Assembly: GCA_023397475.1 (NCBI GenBank) | Contig: JAEWUD010000022.1 | Location: 224,948 to 288,947, forward strand | Direction of reading: 5' to 3' | DNA: 64,000 nt | From: Bacillota bacterium | GTDB taxonomy: Bacteria; Bacillota; Clostridia; Saccharofermentanales; Saccharofermentanaceae | Shown: positions 62,358 through 64,000 of the stretch, piece after piece | Layout: each line of letters opens with the position of its first letter | How positions within the stretch are numbered: the stretch's first letter is position 1 | Notes under the pieces: generated by a model | Seen by the model: only the letters and a program-made list of their open reading frames with translations | The model's database searches: none | What the model was told of the DNA's origin: nothing | Made by a program: the position numbers and the translations under genes

Positions 62358-63244
62358 GCAGTAATAATCATACAGACCCCGTTGCGGGAAACAATCGGGA
62401 ATCGCGATTCGATATATACGAAACCGCTTGGTGCCCCGGGTGCGGCGACCATATTATCTTGCGTTGTTTGCAGCGTGCTCTGACAGAACTGGAGAAAAAT
62501 CCTCACGAGGTTCTGCTCGTGGCCGGAATCGGACAAGCGGCCAAGATTCCTCAATACATCAGTGCAAACGCGTTTTGCGGACTGCATGGAAGATCCCTTC
62601 CGGCTGCCGTCGCCGCCAAGATCGCCAACGAGAAACTTACGGTCATTGTCAGCAGCGGTGACGGCGACTCCTATGGTGAGGGCGGAAATCATTTCATTCA
62701 CAATATCCGGCGCAATGTCGATATCACTCATTTTGTTCATGATAACCAGATCTACGGTCTCACAAAGGGTCAAGCCTCACCGACCAGTCAGAAGGGGCAT
62801 GTGACGCCCGTACAGGTTCAAGGCAACATCAACATACCCTTGAACCCAATGCTTCTCGCATTAGCGATGGGGGCCGGATTTGTGGCCCGCGGCTTCACAG
62901 GGGATCCGGATCAACTCGTTTCACTGATGAAGCAAGCAATTACGTTCAAAGGGTATGCGTTGCTCGATATTCTGCAACCTTGCGTAAGTTTCAACAAAAT
63001 TAATACCTTGCCCGACTATAAGAATCGCGCGCAGCCGCTACCGGCCGACTATGACAGCTCTGATTACAATCTCGCTCTCAGGACTGCGCAGGAGATCGGA
63101 GAGAAGATTCCGACAGGCATTCTCTATCGGGTGGAGAAAGCAACGTTTCATGAGCAGCATGCCACCCTTTCCTCTGGCAAGCCATTGCTGAAGCGACCCT
63201 TCACATTATCTTCTGTAGAAAATGTCATGGCAGAACTGATCTGA
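62354..63244 (+). CDS. korB: 2-oxoacid:acceptor oxidoreductase beta subunit
   Basis: 296 residues: the TPP-binding subunit with CPGCGDHIILRC (Cys pair for the Fe-S or structural role), GDGDSYGEGGNHFIHNIRRN (Mg-TPP motif GDG...N), QIYGLTKGQASPTS, and a C-terminal region ending MAELI. It pairs with korA, coupled through a four-base overlap. No separate delta ferredoxin subunit follows. Confidence 0.92.
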   Translation: MSSNNHTDPVAGNNRESRFDIYETAWCPGCGDHIILRCLQRALTELEKNPHEVLLVAGIGQAAKIPQYISANAFCGLHGRSLPAAVAAKIANEKLTVIVSSGDGDSYGEGGNHFIHNIRRNVDITHFVHDNQIYGLTKGQASPTSQKGHVTPVQVQGNINIPLNPMLLALAMGAGFVARGFTGDPDQLVSLMKQAITFKGYALLDILQPCVSFNKINTLPDYKNRAQPLPADYDSSDYNLALRTAQEIGEKIPTGILYRVEKATFHEQHATLSSGKPLLKRPFTLSSVENVMAELI

Positions 63245-63276
63245 GGAAAGACAGGATATCCTTTGCTTAACTTCCA

Positions 63277-63324
63277 CACAAGAAGAAACCCCGAGAGTAA
63301 TTACTCTCGGGGTTTCTTCTTGTG
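63277..63324. terminator. Perfect 48-bp palindrome, bidirectional terminator
   Basis: Two perfect 24-base arms meeting without a spacer at 63300/63301: CACAAGAAGAAACCCCGAG at the left end, mirrored at the right. The 3' edge overlaps the last two bases of the tRNA-Lys CCA end. GC-rich stem with A-rich and T-rich edges, so it can terminate from both directions. Confidence 0.9.
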
Positions 63325-63398
63325 GTGCGCCTTCACGGATTCGAACCGGGGACCCACTGATTAAGAGTCAGTTGCTCTACCAACTGAGCTAAAGGCGC
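63323..63398 (-). tRNA. tRNA-Lys (anticodon CTT)
   Basis: 76 bases with acceptor GCGCCTT/AAGGCGC, D arm with AGCTCAGTTGGTAGAGC, anticodon stem ACTGA/TCAGT with loop CTCTTAA (anticodon CTT, reads AAG), T arm with GGTTCGAATCC, and encoded ACCA end. It is transcribed toward korB, ending in the palindrome. Confidence 0.97.
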
Positions 63399-63491
63399 AT
63401 GTTTCCGGAACATCTGCAACGGGATGTCACCCGTTTGTCGCGCGTTAATTCCGGCGAACAGTGATCATTATATCTATGCCAGATGAGAATG

Positions 63492-64000
63492 TCAATAGCG
63501 GAATTCTTCGTTTCTGTACGTGATCACAACCTCGTTCGGCTGCCCCTCCGGCAGCGCTTCGACATGGCCGACAATCCTCGCGTCGACGTCAAACGAGCGT
63601 GCGATATCGATGATATCTTGGGCCACAGTCGGATCACAATAGATCTCCATGCGATGACCGCAATTGAATACCTGAAACATCTCCTTCATCGGAACTTCTC
63701 CGGAAGCATAGATCGCCTCGAAGATCGGAGGAAAGGGAAACAGATTGTCTTTCACATAGCGGATACTCTTGCCGAAATCACGGCACTTGACCTGGCCGCC
63801 GCCGGTGCAATGAATTAATCCGGAGATCTTCTCACGATAGGAAGCCAACACCTTCATCAGGATCGGAAGAAAAGTACGTGTGGGAGAGAGAATCGCCTCC
63901 CCTACCGTCTGCGTCGATCCGGGAAGCGGATCCTCCAGACGATACTTCCCGCAATATACCTTATCTACCGGAATGGTCTCGGATACGGATTCCGGATACT
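63492..64000 (-). CDS. purM: Phosphoribosylformylglycinamidine cyclo-ligase, C-terminal part
   Basis: The frame runs off the window edge without a start, giving the C-terminal ~169 residues. AIR synthase pattern: VGEAILSPTRTFLPIL, SGLIHCTGGGQVKC, VKDNLFPFPPIFEAI, MFQVFNCGHRMEIY, FDVDARIVGHVEA. The pattern resembles the Bacteroidetes-type PurM more than the E. coli type, from memory. Fifth step of purine synthesis: FGAM to AIR, using ATP. Stop at 63492. Confidence 0.88.
   Translation of the reverse strand, partial: YPESVSETIPVDKVYCGKYRLEDPLPGSTQTVGEAILSPTRTFLPILMKVLASYREKISGLIHCTGGGQVKCRDFGKSIRYVKDNLFPFPPIFEAIYASGEVPMKEMFQVFNCGHRMEIYCDPTVAQDIIDIARSFDVDARIVGHVEALPEGQPNEVVITYRNEEFRY

Overview
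The window reads as a chromosomal stretch of an anaerobic, low-to-mid GC Firmicute of the class Clostridia. The signs are a PPi-type phosphofructokinase, an ammonia/2-oxoacid:acceptor oxidoreductase style of metabolism (KorAB-like), a Na+-pump decarboxylase beta subunit, long-form PRPP synthetases, a YerC/TrpR-like protein next to secA, RqcH, the radC-mreC-mreD-PBP2 order, strong AGGAGG ribosome sites and sigma-A-type promoters. Genus is not determinable by eye. I see no prophage, insertion sequence, CRISPR array or integrase; most of the window is housekeeping core.

Layout. 1-7.5 kb: edge of a membrane protein, pfp, a flavin reductase with a basic tail, a GNAT-MGMT fusion, an orphan solute-binding lipoprotein, and an overlapping pair of zinc-ribbon membrane protein and condensation-type acyltransferase. 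7.5-14.6 kb: tRNA-Thr(CGT) and the minus-strand series small membrane protein - yerC - secA - punA - ahcY - mtaD; the last three recycle S-adenosylhomocysteine and its purine nucleosides. 14.7-21.2 kb: pheS-pheT followed by three overlapping pilin/TadE-like surface genes whose first gene has its ribosome site locked in a hairpin. 21.3-33.7 kb: MBL hydrolase, mgsA, PBP2-mreD-mreC-radC (no mreB), a SEC-C protein, icd, holA, comEC, engB, all on the minus strand.

33.9-40.3 kb (plus strand): two tandem long-form prs genes, OadB- and OadG-like subunits, a small membrane protein, rqcH. 40.2-44.7 kb (minus): ruvC-ruvA-ruvB-queH and pyrimidine-nucleoside phosphorylase. 44.8-47.4 kb (plus): DUF815 ATPase and a Gfo/Idh/MocA oxidoreductase. 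47.3-54.8 kb (minus) is the accessory-looking part: three tandem paralogues of an unrecognised small protein family, a Thr/Pro-rich lipoprotein, a thioester adhesin with about ten SpaA/Cna-B repeats and a PPKTG sorting signal, and a membrane-anchored partner. 54.9-64 kb: ArsR regulator divergent from a CMPC thioredoxin, metY, aldo/keto reductase, a 46-residue Lys-rich protein, a PurF-like protein without the glutaminase cysteine, an NTF2-like protein, korA-korB, tRNA-Lys(CTT), and the C-terminal part of purM.

PRPP and purine chemistry recurs (two prs, PurF-like, purM, punA, mtaD, ahcY). The most unusual items are the Cys-less PurF homologue, the small-protein triplet beside the surface adhesin, the SD-sequestering hairpin ahead of the pilin-like genes, a terminator abutting the aldo/keto reductase ribosome site, and a perfect 48-bp palindrome at the tRNA-Lys 3' end. 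Promoter calls are by eye and approximate.
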